A DNA stretch of 64,000 nt from JBNJFY01 sp051747265 (GCA_051747265.1 JBNJFY010000003.1:186001-250000); one strand, 5' to 3'. Shown: positions 17,591 to 26,935, numbered from the stretch's first letter. Notes: generated by a model from the letters alone, not told the origin. Numbers and translations are program-made.

Positions 17591-18289
17591 ATGACCATAC
17601 TCAATCGTCTTACTCAGGGAATAACACAGATCATCTATCCGGAGGTCTGTCTATCTTGCGGCCACCCGATTAGTTCGCCTAACCAGAAGTATGTCTGCTT
17701 GGATTGCTTGCGAGGGGGATTTCATACACCGGATCCCCAAAAGCAGGCAGCCATACTACCCAACCTTGTGGCACACCGCTCAGCGCTATGGACGTTCGAT
17801 CATGGGGGGCGTTTGCAAAACCTGCTCCATCACCTGAAGTATCACCACATGGCAGACTTGGGTTTTGAACTGGGACAGCGGATGGGGAGGGGATTTGCGG
17901 AAGACTGCACTCAACTAGTCAATAAATTCGGTTTGGATCCGATATTGGTTCCCATACCATTGCACGAGCGAAAGCGACGAAAACGAGGTTATAATCAAGC
18001 TCGGCGTCTGGCCCTGGGCTTGGCCGATCAACTAGAGATCCCTCTGATACCCATCCACCATGTTCGTCGCAAACGCAATACGTTAACTCAGACCGGATTC
18101 AATATGCGAAAGCGGCTGAAAAATGTAACCGGTGCGTTTGAAGTATTGCGAGATACCAATCTCAAGGGACGTTTGCCTATCATTGTGGATGATGTGTTTA
18201 CCACCGGCGCCACCACTTTTGAGCTGGCTCGAACTCTGCATGACGCGGGTGTGCCTCACTGTGCTATTTATACGCTGGCAGAGGCGTAG
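17591..18289 (+). CDS. comF: ComF-family phosphoribosyltransferase-like protein
   Basis: About 232 residues with the ComF layout. An N-terminal zinc-binding Cys cluster (CLSCGH and CLDC, residues about 17-40) precedes a type I phosphoribosyltransferase fold with the PRPP-binding loop IVDDVFTTGAT near residue 198. VPIPLHERKRRKRGYNQA is the family hallmark (KR..RGYNQ). In competent bacteria ComF supports DNA uptake; elsewhere its role is uncertain. I chose ATG 17591 because GGAGG lies 4 nt before it, one of the few strong ribosome-binding sites in the window. The frame's earlier start at 17552 is much weaker. Confidence 0.92.
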   Translation: MTILNRLTQGITQIIYPEVCLSCGHPISSPNQKYVCLDCLRGGFHTPDPQKQAAILPNLVAHRSALWTFDHGGRLQNLLHHLKYHHMADLGFELGQRMGRGFAEDCTQLVNKFGLDPILVPIPLHERKRRKRGYNQARRLALGLADQLEIPLIPIHHVRRKRNTLTQTGFNMRKRLKNVTGAFEVLRDTNLKGRLPIIVDDVFTTGATTFELARTLHDAGVPHCAIYTLAEA

Positions 18290-18353
18290 CCGTATATTTA
18301 ATCTATCCAATGGAGTTCAGAATTTGGGCGTAAAATGGTATCTTGTGCGCCTT

Positions 18354-18992
18354 ATGAGCTACGAAAAACGATCAGATCCATCCCGGCATTTCGCGGAAAC
18401 GCCCTTTGGCATAGTCAGCACCAGTCGCAATTGGTATCATATCACCCGTGAACGGATCGAGGAGTATGTGCCCGGTTTGCTGAAGAAGCACTCCCTGGAA
18501 GATCTCATCCTGGATGCGGAGGCCTGGGTAAAAAGCCCGGATTCAACATCGCTCATTCTTTATTTAATACTGGTACTACTGATGCCGGGCTGGTTGGCTG
18601 CGCTCGTCTCACTAGCTTGGTTTGGGTTTTGGTATCAGTACAAGAGCGCGTTTGTTCAACCGATATTGACCCGTGTTCTCAAGCTCATCAATAGTGATGG
18701 CGTAATGATGATCGGCGCTTTGGTGGTACTTAGTTACTTGGGGATCAATGATCGCTATGTGGATGCTATTTTAGGTTTTGTGTTGTACCTGCTGTTCAAA
18801 GTGGGGGTATTGCGGTTGGGCTGGGAGTATCTTCTGGCTCGTACTTCGCCACCGGATATTCCCACTAACGATCGCGTGTTAAAGATGTTGATGATGCGTC
18901 TGGGGTATAAATTCGGTTTGGAAGTCCCGGAGATGGAGCAGATGGAGAATCAGATTATCGATCTCATCAATAAACAAAAATCGGGTTCCTGA
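18354..18992 (+). CDS. Membrane protein of unknown function
   Basis: About 212 residues from ATG 18354; the frame is open further upstream but overlaps comF there. The soluble N-terminal segment (about 1-60) is followed by four hydrophobic stretches (SLILYLILVLLMPGWLAALVS, GVMMIGALVVLSYLGI, AILGFVLYLLFKVGVL and a preceding short one). The C-terminus is amphipathic and charged (about 165-212). I recognise no family. It sits between comF and a histidine phosphatase whose start overlaps its stop by one base, so the pair is probably coupled. Confidence 0.7.
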   Translation: MSYEKRSDPSRHFAETPFGIVSTSRNWYHITRERIEEYVPGLLKKHSLEDLILDAEAWVKSPDSTSLILYLILVLLMPGWLAALVSLAWFGFWYQYKSAFVQPILTRVLKLINSDGVMMIGALVVLSYLGINDRYVDAILGFVLYLLFKVGVLRLGWEYLLARTSPPDIPTNDRVLKMLMMRLGYKFGLEVPEMEQMENQIIDLINKQKSGS

Positions 18993-19600
18993 TGGATATC
19001 TTTCTGGCCCGTCATGGGGAAACCGAATATAATCGCATTAAACGCTTGCAGGGGCGGGGTATAGATCAACCCCTGAATGAAACCGGACGCCAACAGGCAT
19101 CAGCAATATCCACCTTTTTTAAAAATCGAGCGCCCCACAAAATTATTGCTAGCAGCCTAAAACGTTCGCTGGAAACAGCTGAGATGATCGCCCAGGAACA
19201 TCAGGTGAATGTCTCCGCCTATAGCGATCTGGAGGAGATGAGCTTTGGAGTTTACGAGGGCCGATGGATCAAGCATATTCAACATGAATTGAAAAGCACC
19301 CATGAAAAATGGGCGGCGGGTCAAGTAGATCACGCTCTGGAAGGCGGAGAGTCTCCGAAATTGGTACTTCAGCGATCTAAAAAGGCATTTTTGAACATTC
19401 TAAATCAATCATCAGATGAGCAGCGCTTGTTGTTTGTCTTGCACGGACGATTGTTACGAATATTGCTGGCCGATCTATTAGGCCACGGTCTGGCCAATAT
19501 GCATAAGATTCCGCATTCCAATGGGGCGTTGTATCATCTGAGATGGACCGATAACCAAGCTGAGGCTGTTGATATACACATTACCAGTCACTTAACCTAA
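18992..19600 (+). CDS. Histidine phosphatase family protein
   Basis: 202-residue cytoplasmic protein of the phosphoglycerate-mutase-like histidine phosphatase superfamily. The catalytic RHG motif is LARHGETEYN at residues 5-14, the second conserved block is ASSLKRSLETAEM near residue 52, the acid is in SFGVYEGRW near 88, and VLHGRLLRILLADLLG near 150 supplies the second His. The substrate may be a sugar phosphate, alpha-ribazole phosphate or phosphoserine; the sequence does not decide. Its ATG overlaps the stop of the preceding membrane-protein gene by one base. Confidence 0.9.
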   Translation: MDIFLARHGETEYNRIKRLQGRGIDQPLNETGRQQASAISTFFKNRAPHKIIASSLKRSLETAEMIAQEHQVNVSAYSDLEEMSFGVYEGRWIKHIQHELKSTHEKWAAGQVDHALEGGESPKLVLQRSKKAFLNILNQSSDEQRLLFVLHGRLLRILLADLLGHGLANMHKIPHSNGALYHLRWTDNQAEAVDIHITSHLT

Positions 19601-19637
19601 GGTAGGGAATACCCGAAATTGAAAACAGCATATATCC

Positions 19638-20327
19638 ATGAGTGAAAAAGTTAGAAATATGTTCGCCGACATCGCGGATGATTACGACCGCGTGAATAGC
19701 ATTCTGTCTTTTGGAGTGCATCATCTGTGGCGCGATAAAACCGTGGAGTTAAGCGGAGCGCGCCCCGGCGATAAAGTGCTCGACTGCGCCACCGGTACAG
19801 GAGATTTGGCCATTGAGTTCAAGAAAAAGGTGGGCGAAAATGGCTATGTGCTGGGAACGGATTTCTGCCAGGAAATGATCGAGCACGCCCCGGAAAAAGC
19901 TCGTGATGAACAACTGGACATCGATTTTGAAGTGGCCGACGCCATGAATCTGCCCTATGAAGATGATCGCTTTGATGTGTGCAGTATTGCTTTCGGCATT
20001 CGCAATGTGGATGATCCGGTGCAGGCGCTGAAAGAGATGGCCCGGGTAGTCAAACCGGGGGGGATGGTCACGGTTCTGGAGTTCGGCCAGCCTAAAGGGC
20101 TGCTTAAGTACCCCTATGAACTATACAGCCAGTTTATCATGCCCACCGTGGGCGGCTGGATCAGCGGAAACCGGGATGCATACACCTATCTGCCCAAAAC
20201 CAGTGCGGAGTTTCCCGCCGGCGACAATTTTCTGAAACTCATGGATGAAGCCGGTAGCTTTAAGGCTAAAGAAGCACACAAACTTACCGGGGGCATTGCC
20301 TATGTTTATTTAGGCATAGTAGCGTAA
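19638..20327 (+). CDS. ubiE: Demethylmenaquinone methyltransferase
   Basis: Last step of menaquinone synthesis: SAM-dependent C-methylation of demethylmenaquinone. The 229-residue protein has the family N-terminus VRNMFADIADDYDRVNSILSFG, the SAM motif VLDCATGTGDLA (residues 47-58), GTDFCQEMIEHA, and AFGIRNVDDP near residue 114. In a Bacteroidota-like organism menaquinone is the expected quinone, so the gene could equally be named menG. The menaquinone assignment fits with the succinate dehydrogenase subunit at the window's right edge, but no other men genes are seen here. Confidence 0.96.
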   Translation: MSEKVRNMFADIADDYDRVNSILSFGVHHLWRDKTVELSGARPGDKVLDCATGTGDLAIEFKKKVGENGYVLGTDFCQEMIEHAPEKARDEQLDIDFEVADAMNLPYEDDRFDVCSIAFGIRNVDDPVQALKEMARVVKPGGMVTVLEFGQPKGLLKYPYELYSQFIMPTVGGWISGNRDAYTYLPKTSAEFPAGDNFLKLMDEAGSFKAKEAHKLTGGIAYVYLGIVA

Positions 20328-20395
20328 GTGCAGTTTAATTGATATCCTTGATCCCATTAACTTTGAAGACAAACTTCTAGATACCGTATTTGACT

Positions 20396-20842
20396 ATGGC
20401 TGAGCTAATGATTGAAGAGATTAAAAACTATTTGCCACACCGTTACCCGTTTCTGCTCGTAGATCGAGTGGTCGAAGTGGAAGAGGATCGGATTCAGGCC
20501 TATAAAAATGTAACGGTCAACGAAGACTTCTTTAATGGCCATTTTCCCGGTCAGCCCATTATGCCTGGCGTACTCCAGATCGAAGCTCTGGCTCAGGCCG
20601 GCGCGGTATTGATGATGAAGCAGAAAGTGGATAACCCCGATGATTACTTGATTGTATTTTCCGGGATCAAAAACGCCAAATTCCGCAAGCCGGTGGTTCC
20701 GGGTGATCAATTACAGCTGGAAGTGGAAATGGTCAGTCAGCGCCGCAATTTTGTGGTCATGGAAGGCAAAGCCACCGTGGATGGCAACGTTACTTGTGAA
20801 TTGGAAGCATCGGCCGCAATTGTTAAAAAAGAGGATGTATGA
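20396..20842 (+). CDS. fabZ: 3-hydroxyacyl-ACP dehydratase FabZ
   Basis: Hot-dog-fold dehydratase of fatty acid elongation. The product is about 148 residues from ATG 20396; TTG 20390 and ATG 20408 are alternatives. Catalytic His49 lies in FNGHFPGQPIMPGVLQIEAL and Glu63 follows in the same helix. The N-terminal IKNYLPHRYPFLLVDRV is the standard family opening. It is not fused to lpxC, unlike many Bacteroidota, and is followed by panB with a 4-bp ATGA overlap. Confidence 0.95.
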   Translation: MAELMIEEIKNYLPHRYPFLLVDRVVEVEEDRIQAYKNVTVNEDFFNGHFPGQPIMPGVLQIEALAQAGAVLMMKQKVDNPDDYLIVFSGIKNAKFRKPVVPGDQLQLEVEMVSQRRNFVVMEGKATVDGNVTCELEASAAIVKKEDV

Positions 20843-21666
20843 GCACGCAATCAGGAAAAAAGAAACCGGTTAAAGTCACTACGCAAACCGTAGTGAATAT
20901 GAAAAAGCAAGGTGAGAAGATCAGCATGCTCACCGCCTATGACTACTCCATGGCCCGCATTTTTGATGAAGCGGGTATTGAAGTGCTCTTGGTAGGTGAC
21001 TCAGCCAGTAACGTCATGGCCGGACACGAAACCACCATCCCCATGACCATGGAGCACATGATCTATCATACCTCCTGTGTGGTTCGCGGTGTGGATCGGG
21101 CTTTGGTTATTGCCGATCTGCCGTTCATGAGTTACCAGGTTACCGCTAAGGAAGCGTTGATCAGCGCCGGGCGAATGATGAAGGAAGCCGGAGCGCATGG
21201 TGTAAAAATGGAAGGCGGAAGTGCCATTGTGGATACGATCAAACGGATCGTAGACGCCGGTATCCCGGTCATGGGACACTTGGGACTAACCCCGCAAAGC
21301 ATTTACAAATTTGGCACCTATAAAGTACGTGCCACCGAAGATCAAGAGCAACAGCAACTCTTGGAAGACGCCAAGAAATTGGAAGAGGCCGGCTGTTTCT
21401 CCCTGGTTCTGGAGAAAATTCCAGCTTCACTGGCCAAGAAGGTATCGGATTCCATTGACATTCCCACCATAGGAATTGGGGCCGGGCCGGATTGCGACGG
21501 ACAGGTGCTGGTAGCGCATGATATGCTGGGTTTGAATAAAGATTTCAATCCCCGCTTCTTACGTCGGTATCTCGATCTACACACGGAAATGACCGGTGCG
21601 GTGCGCAGATACATCCAAGACATTAAGACCGGTGATTTCCCCAACGAAGATGAACTCTACAAGTAA
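20839..21666 (+). CDS. panB: 3-methyl-2-oxobutanoate hydroxymethyltransferase
   Basis: Transfers a hydroxymethyl group from methylene-tetrahydrofolate to ketoisovalerate to form ketopantoate, the first step of pantothenate synthesis. The 275-residue length is standard. Landmarks are MLTAYDYSMARIFDEAGIE, LLVGDSASNVMAGHETTIPM (Mg2+-binding Asp), VKMEGG and GHLGLTPQS, plus IGIGAGPDCDGQVLVAHDM. It overlaps fabZ by ATGA. Pantothenate feeds coenzyme A and ACP, which connects it loosely with fabZ here and with coaBC at 28181. Confidence 0.96.
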   Translation: MSTQSGKKKPVKVTTQTVVNMKKQGEKISMLTAYDYSMARIFDEAGIEVLLVGDSASNVMAGHETTIPMTMEHMIYHTSCVVRGVDRALVIADLPFMSYQVTAKEALISAGRMMKEAGAHGVKMEGGSAIVDTIKRIVDAGIPVMGHLGLTPQSIYKFGTYKVRATEDQEQQQLLEDAKKLEEAGCFSLVLEKIPASLAKKVSDSIDIPTIGIGAGPDCDGQVLVAHDMLGLNKDFNPRFLRRYLDLHTEMTGAVRRYIQDIKTGDFPNEDELYK

Positions 21667-21675
21667 GAGCTGAAC

Positions 21676-22446
21676 ATGCCCGATTCTGATCGCCCCCTGA
21701 TTCTGATTTGTAACGATGATGGAATTTTCGCGCCGGGAATCAAAGCCTTGGCCGAAGTATCCTCCGAATTTGGGGATGTGGAGATCATCGCGCCCGACCG
21801 CCAGCAAAGTGCGGCTGGACATGCCATCACGGTGAGTCTGCCGTTGCGGGCTAGCGCCTTTCAGCTGGATGAAAAATTTCACGGCCAGGCGGTGAGTGGT
21901 ACGCCGGCCGATTGCATCAAGCTAGCCCACGATCAGCTGCTGAAACGCAAGCCGGATCTGGTGGTCAGCGGAATTAATCACGGCAGTAACGCGGGCATCA
22001 ATATTCTGTATAGCGGAACGGTCAGTGCGGCTACCGAGGGTACTATTTTGGGCTATCCCTCCATCGCGGTCAGCTGCACCGATTTTTCGGAAGAAGCGGA
22101 TCTGGCCGGAGCCAAAGAAGCTGCGCGCCGGGTGATCCGTATGGTGCTAAATCAGGGGTTGCCTCGTGGTATAACCCTGAATTTGAATGTCCCTTCCGGT
22201 CCCCTAAAAGGCATTAAGTGGGCACGTCAGGCGGACAGCCGGTATGTGGAAGAATTTGAAGGTCGAGTAGATCCGCACAATCGCCCTTACTACTGGATCA
22301 CCGGTAAATTAAAGCTCCTGGAAGAAGGCGAAGACCTGGATATCAATGTTATTAAGCAAGGTTATGCCTCGCTCACGCCCATTCAGTACGATTTGACCGC
22401 CTACCGCCTGTTGCAGAATATGGATGATGCTCATCTGAATGAATAG
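21676..22446 (+). CDS. surE: 5'/3'-nucleotidase SurE
   Basis: Metal-dependent phosphatase acting on nucleoside monophosphates. The 256-residue length is typical. The metal-binding motif ICNDDGIFAPG is at residues 10-20, followed by APDRQQSAAGHAIT, VSGTPADCIKLA and SGINHGSNAGINILYSGTVS. It follows panB by 9 bp and is the last gene of the plus-strand block. The next gene is convergent, with only about 16 bp between them. Confidence 0.96.
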   Translation: MPDSDRPLILICNDDGIFAPGIKALAEVSSEFGDVEIIAPDRQQSAAGHAITVSLPLRASAFQLDEKFHGQAVSGTPADCIKLAHDQLLKRKPDLVVSGINHGSNAGINILYSGTVSAATEGTILGYPSIAVSCTDFSEEADLAGAKEAARRVIRMVLNQGLPRGITLNLNVPSGPLKGIKWARQADSRYVEEFEGRVDPHNRPYYWITGKLKLLEEGEDLDINVIKQGYASLTPIQYDLTAYRLLQNMDDAHLNE

Positions 22447-22462
22447 CAGATTACGAATACGC

Positions 22463-23323
22463 TCACAATCCTTCATCGGCTAACCGGTGTAGTAATCGCT
22501 CATAAAACTGCTCCCACAGCTCAGTTCGTTTATCGGATAAATTAATATTAATCTGCTCCACATGGGATAACGTGATGGTTTCCCAGTGTTCACCCCATTT
22601 GGCACTTTCGCGGCTCACAAAACCATCGTTTACCCCTTCCCGATCGTAGATATACTGATTTTGGAATCGCATCATCGGCGCTATGGGATGAGCCGTACCC
22701 TTGCCCACCGCGGCAGAAATGGAAAAATAGCGTACCTCATGTACATCCCGGATTTCGGAATTGAATTTCGTGGTGATGTAATCCGGGGTGAGCTGCTGAA
22801 TGGACCCCATCACATCACTGGAAGCCGATGGATACACTTTTTCTCCCATCCAATTGAAGAACTGTACAAACCGATCTCGAATACTGTGGGGCGTATTCAA
22901 TCCCAAAAGTGCCAATGAGGTACCATGGTGGGGGGTGGCAATGGTAGTCAGCGAGCAGACTCTATCTTTAATACCGGTTCGAGCCAGAGCGTAGCGCATA
23001 TCCAATCCGCCCTGACTGTGTGCAATCACATTCACTTTTTGGACCCCAAGGCGATCCGCAAAACGAGTGATCAGCGACGCCCAATCTTCGGCCCGTGTTT
23101 CAATGGTGGCGTAGGGAACAATGTTGGGGGCCACGGCGGGAATACCGCGCGATCGCATAAACATGCACACATCATGCAGGGGGGAGGGTTTCATCAAACT
23201 GGCCACCGCACCGTATCCGTGACAAATAAATACGGGATGACGCAAAAGGATGCATTCCGGTTGTGGAAATTCTTCCAGTTCAAAACGCTTTAGCCATTGC
23301 TCGTCGGATCTGTCAGGTGCCAT
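22463..23323 (-). CDS. Alpha/beta-hydrolase, triacylglycerol-lipase-like
   Basis: About 286 residues with an alpha/beta-hydrolase core. The oxyanion segment PVFICHGYGAV lies near residue 30, the nucleophile elbow is AHSQGGLDMRYA with Ser103, and ATPHHGTSLALLGL resembles family I bacterial lipases. A C-terminal SHVEQINI segment supplies a candidate catalytic His. There is no evident signal peptide, so it may act in the cytoplasm or on internal esters. I chose ATG 23323, two bases after the upstream stop; the longer frame runs into the previous gene. The pair is probably translated together. Confidence 0.85.
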   Translation of the reverse strand: MAPDRSDEQWLKRFELEEFPQPECILLRHPVFICHGYGAVASLMKPSPLHDVCMFMRSRGIPAVAPNIVPYATIETRAEDWASLITRFADRLGVQKVNVIAHSQGGLDMRYALARTGIKDRVCSLTTIATPHHGTSLALLGLNTPHSIRDRFVQFFNWMGEKVYPSASSDVMGSIQQLTPDYITTKFNSEIRDVHEVRYFSISAAVGKGTAHPIAPMMRFQNQYIYDREGVNDGFVSRESAKWGEHWETITLSHVEQININLSDKRTELWEQFYERLLHRLADEGL

Positions 23324-23325
23324 AA

Positions 23326-24321
23326 TCAGTATCGTATAGTGGGTGGCTGGGTCAGATACAAGCCATTCTTCTTGAGCTGGGATAAATCTTCGTGCAACCA
23401 CGCGATGTTGGAATTACTTCCGGCGATCAATAATAAGGGATGTTCACCTTGCTGAGCCCGCATCATAAATCGTTGAATGGCTTGCTGAAAAGTAAATCGC
23501 CGCACATCCGGATCCACCATCTGGGAGGAGCTGACATCAATATACCGGAGGTCTTGATTTTTGGAGCGTTTTCTAAACGACTCCGGCAATTCACTGGTGG
23601 ATCCACCAAACAGCAGGATCGGAGCTGCCGGATCAATTTTATGCATCTGCTCCACACGATCCCAGAATATGCGATGGTCATTCCGTCGGTTCAACGTATT
23701 CCCATATTGATCAATTAACCAGTAAGCCAGGCGATTGTAGGACTTACGCACACGACGCTGAATAGCGTCGGTTTCCAGTGCCCCCTCGGTTTGCAACACG
23801 ATGGGTATGGGCTCCCCCAGGCGTAGAATTTCGCTGATAGCATTTTGAGAGGGGGTGTTCTCGAAATAGATTAAAATGCTGGCCGGGATGCGTTGGAGCG
23901 TTAATGAAGTGTCGTTGGATAGGTTCACCGAACGAATCACCGTTCCATGTTTCATTAAATGGATGGTCAGCTGTTCTTCCGGTAACTGGAGCTGAGCCGG
24001 TGTAGCAATGTCGTATTCATGAACCTTATGATTCAATGAGGCATGCCACTGCGTTTTGGAGAAATCCAGTGGAACCCGTACATCATAAGAAACCCGCTCA
24101 AAGACGGTATCCACCGTCACCCGCTTGGTTTCCACCTGATAAGGCAAAATGTTATACTCCCTGAATTCATCGGTAATTAGGGTATCTAGCTGGGCAAGTT
24201 GACGCAGTTGAGGCTGATCCTCACCTGGGTAGCTAATCAGGATCCAAATACTGATCAAACAGCTGAGCCCCAACAGCCAGGCGATGAGTTTCTTCTTTTT
24301 ATTTTTGTCAAAAGTTGACAC
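23326..24321 (-). CDS. Membrane-anchored protein of unknown function
   Basis: 331 residues. After a Lys-rich start, residues 11-30 form one membrane helix (KKLIAWLLGLSCLISIWILI), which places the rest outside the cytoplasmic membrane. The remainder is a soluble mixed alpha/beta region with QLTIHLMKHGTVIRSVNLS and ASILIYFENTPS. It faintly recalls divergent polysaccharide-deacetylase folds, but I cannot identify catalytic residues and do not assign one. It immediately precedes the lipase-like gene and is divergent from the YdcF-like gene. Confidence 0.7.
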   Translation of the reverse strand: MSTFDKNKKKKLIAWLLGLSCLISIWILISYPGEDQPQLRQLAQLDTLITDEFREYNILPYQVETKRVTVDTVFERVSYDVRVPLDFSKTQWHASLNHKVHEYDIATPAQLQLPEEQLTIHLMKHGTVIRSVNLSNDTSLTLQRIPASILIYFENTPSQNAISEILRLGEPIPIVLQTEGALETDAIQRRVRKSYNRLAYWLIDQYGNTLNRRNDHRIFWDRVEQMHKIDPAAPILLFGGSTSELPESFRKRSKNQDLRYIDVSSSQMVDPDVRRFTFQQAIQRFMMRAQQGEHPLLLIAGSNSNIAWLHEDLSQLKKNGLYLTQPPTIRY

Positions 24322-24379
24322 CGTATATCTTGAACAAGTTTAATTGCAATAGGTGATCGGCTCAAACATACAAAGACGC

Positions 24380-25162
24380 ATGTATTTTTTATCAAAATTT
24401 CTTCCCCTGTTTGTCTTGCCCACCGGTTTGTTCTTTGTATTGCTCGTTTTGGGGGGGATAGAATGGCGGAAACGCTACCGAAAACGCTTGCCCCGACTCT
24501 GGATCCTGGCTATTCTGCAATTGTACCTGTTTTCCACGCCGTGGGTAGCTGGCCAGCTCATCGAAGCATGGGAGGTGGAATCGCCTGATCCCAAAGAATT
24601 GGCGGTTGCTGATTCCGCGCGATATGCCGTGGTTTTAGGTGGAATGATGGAGTATACAGGCTACGAATGGGAAGATTTTCAAGTGTTGGATGCCGCCGAT
24701 CGGTTGATGTCGGGGATAAAGCTATTGCAGGAAGGCTATGCGGATTCGCTATTATTGAGCGGGGGAAACAATCCCCTGTTGGATGATTCCATTCCTGCCG
24801 AGGCCACCTTGATGAAGCGATGGGTACAGCAGTTTACGACGGTGGATACGGATAGAATCATCATCGAGGGGAACTCGGTGAACACCTACGGCAACGCGCA
24901 GCAAGTGAAAAAAATGTTGGAGTCTAAGCAGCAATCCCGGCAACTCTATCTGATCACCTCGGCCTATCACATGCGTCGGGCCTTGTTTATGTTTCGCAGC
25001 GCCGGACTGGATCCCATACCGGTAACTACCGATCACCGCTCCGCCAAACAGTTGCAGGAGTCGGGAGCCATGAATTGGATTCCCAGCTCATCGGCATTAC
25101 ATTATTCCAGCGAAATATTGCGAGAAATACTGGGCTACGGCTATTACAAATGGATGTTGTGA
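24380..25162 (+). CDS. YdcF/SanA-type DUF218 membrane protein
   Basis: About 260 residues. Two N-terminal helices (PLFVLPTGLFFVLLVLGG and LWILAILQLYLFSTPWVAG) precede a DUF218 domain with YAVVLGG (about residue 84), LLSGGN (about 123) and ITSAYHMRRALFMFR near 198. Relatives such as ElyC and SanA are linked to envelope or peptidoglycan precursor metabolism, with no settled activity. I chose ATG 24380 over the upstream non-ATG start. The next gene begins one base after its stop. Confidence 0.85.
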   Translation: MYFLSKFLPLFVLPTGLFFVLLVLGGIEWRKRYRKRLPRLWILAILQLYLFSTPWVAGQLIEAWEVESPDPKELAVADSARYAVVLGGMMEYTGYEWEDFQVLDAADRLMSGIKLLQEGYADSLLLSGGNNPLLDDSIPAEATLMKRWVQQFTTVDTDRIIIEGNSVNTYGNAQQVKKMLESKQQSRQLYLITSAYHMRRALFMFRSAGLDPIPVTTDHRSAKQLQESGAMNWIPSSSALHYSSEILREILGYGYYKWML

Positions 25163-25163
25163 C

Positions 25164-26315
25164 ATGGCGCTGCAGGTAGAAAAAGTATCTACAAAGCAAC
25201 AGATCGATCAATTTCACGAGTTACCCAAGCGGATCTATCAAGATTATCCGAACTGGGTACCTCCTTTTCGTTTTGAGATTGAGGATATTTTTGATCCCCA
25301 AGAAAATGCCTTCTTCCAGCACGGGGAGTGCGAGCGCTTTTTGATTATCGATGGGAACGAGGTCGTGGCTCGCTTCGCTATGATGATTGATCACAAACAA
25401 GATCAGGTGTTTGAACCCCAGTTAGGGGGGATCGGTTTTGTGGAGTTTATAAATCGGAAAGAGGTCTTCCAGGAGATGTTGCGCTTCGCCCAGGTGTGGT
25501 TGAGCAAACGAGGCTATCACGCTATGCGCGGCCCCATCAATTTCGGAGAGAACGATAATTACTGGGGACTTCTGATAGAAAACTACGATGAGCCACCCAT
25601 CTACGGCATGTACTACCATCCGCCCTACTATAAAGATTTTTTTGAGGATTCGGGCGCCCAGAAGATGGACGATCACTGGAGCTATAAGCTGGAAATGAAC
25701 GCGCCACTGCCCGAACGCCTGGTGCGCATTACCGATCGCCAGACCAGCAAAGATCACATCGAACTGCGTCCCATCAACAAGAAAAACCTGATGCAGGACG
25801 CCGAATATATCCGGCAGATCTACAACACGGCCTGGCGCGATCAGGAAATCGTAGAGCGTGAACAGGAGTTTACCGAGCTGACTCAGGAAACGGTAGAGGA
25901 GATGGTAGACAAGCTCAAACCGGTGCTTATGGAAGAGGGAAACATCATCAGCTTCGTCAACGGTGAGCCCGCGGCCTTCCTGGTCACCGTCCCCGATTTG
26001 AATGAGTACAGTGTTAAAACCGGCGGTCGTCTCCGCTGGTGGCACATCCCCGGCATGCTGCTGTTTAAACGCCGCGCCACCCGCATCCGAACCTTGGTAT
26101 TCGGCACGGTCCCCAAATACCGCAAACTAGGCCTGGAAGCCTGCATGTTCGTCCGCGGCATTCAGTGGCTCCGGGAAGCCTACCCCAAAGTGCACCTACT
26201 CGAAGGCGCCTGGGTCAGCGAAAAAAACTGGCTGATGCAACGCAGCCTGGAAGCCCTGGGCATGGAACACCACAAAACCCACCGCACCTACCGCTGGATC
26301 TTCGAAGAGCAGTAG
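25164..26315 (+). CDS. GNAT-like acyltransferase-family protein
   Basis: 383 residues, cytoplasmic. I recognise it as a large GNAT-like protein family found in Bacteroidota and relatives; the substrate is unknown. Conserved-looking features are YPNWVPPFRFE near residue 29, MRGPINFGENDNYWGLLIENYDEPP near 117 and a C-terminal AcCoA-binding-like region (VFGTVPKYRKLGLEACMF). Its 3' end is unusually GC-rich: by hand count about 63% in 26161-26220, followed by about 22% GC in the gene at 26342 (26701-26760). The boundary of the AT-rich island lies immediately after this gene. Confidence 0.7.
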   Translation: MALQVEKVSTKQQIDQFHELPKRIYQDYPNWVPPFRFEIEDIFDPQENAFFQHGECERFLIIDGNEVVARFAMMIDHKQDQVFEPQLGGIGFVEFINRKEVFQEMLRFAQVWLSKRGYHAMRGPINFGENDNYWGLLIENYDEPPIYGMYYHPPYYKDFFEDSGAQKMDDHWSYKLEMNAPLPERLVRITDRQTSKDHIELRPINKKNLMQDAEYIRQIYNTAWRDQEIVEREQEFTELTQETVEEMVDKLKPVLMEEGNIISFVNGEPAAFLVTVPDLNEYSVKTGGRLRWWHIPGMLLFKRRATRIRTLVFGTVPKYRKLGLEACMFVRGIQWLREAYPKVHLLEGAWVSEKNWLMQRSLEALGMEHHKTHRTYRWIFEEQ

Positions 26316-26341
26316 GGATCGGTGAGAAAGTAGCAATTGAT

Positions 26342-26935
26342 ATGAAAACGTTCAGTAGCAAGAAGCGATCAAACCACTTCATTGCTTTTTTAATAGTGTT
26401 ACTACTTGGAATAGCTAGTCTTTATTTAGATTTTTGGAAAATTTCTTTTGGAGCATTTATTACTTCCATTATTTATTTCTTCTACTGTGTGTTTTTATGG
26501 AGAAATATTGTTTATAAAATAGTGATAGAAGGTGATTTAATGTTGTTGTATAGTAGTAATGGGGTTAGGGAAATATTGGTTAGTAGATGTGAATTTCAAT
26601 GTTGGGAAAAGAATAGAAGGCCAAAAGAAATATTAATAGTATTTGATAATGGGAAATTTAAGAAAATAGGAAATAAATGGGATGACTTTGATGATTTATA
26701 TTATTATTTGAAAGGGCATAATATGTTGGAAAAATGGAAAATTAATACCAATCATTTTAAAGACTTTATTAAAGAGGAAGTGGTGCCACATATTGTTATT
26801 TATTCTATATTATTACCTTCGTTTTTTTTAATGAATTATTATGAGATAGGCATGTTGGGTCAATTTCTAATAATATCTATTTTTATAGTGATAATTATTG
26901 TGGGTATGTTAATTGCAAGAAAGAGATTGAAATAA
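26342..26935 (+). CDS. AT-rich orphan membrane protein
   Basis: About 197 residues, no family recognised. Hydrophobic stretches lie at the N-terminus (FIAFLIVLLLGIASLYLDFW, then GAFITSIIYFFYCVFLW) and the C-terminus (IYSILLPSFFLMNYY, then FLIISIFIVIIIVGMLIA). The middle holds a soluble part (about 65-140), whose alternating beta pattern could be PH-like, but this is a guess. Composition differs sharply from the gene before it. It occupies the kind of position taken by immunity or cargo genes beside RHS remnants, and an RHS-like fragment lies 0.9 kb downstream, but no toxin gene is present. Confidence 0.6.
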   Translation: MKTFSSKKRSNHFIAFLIVLLLGIASLYLDFWKISFGAFITSIIYFFYCVFLWRNIVYKIVIEGDLMLLYSSNGVREILVSRCEFQCWEKNRRPKEILIVFDNGKFKKIGNKWDDFDDLYYYLKGHNMLEKWKINTNHFKDFIKEEVVPHIVIYSILLPSFFLMNYYEIGMLGQFLIISIFIVIIIVGMLIARKRLK

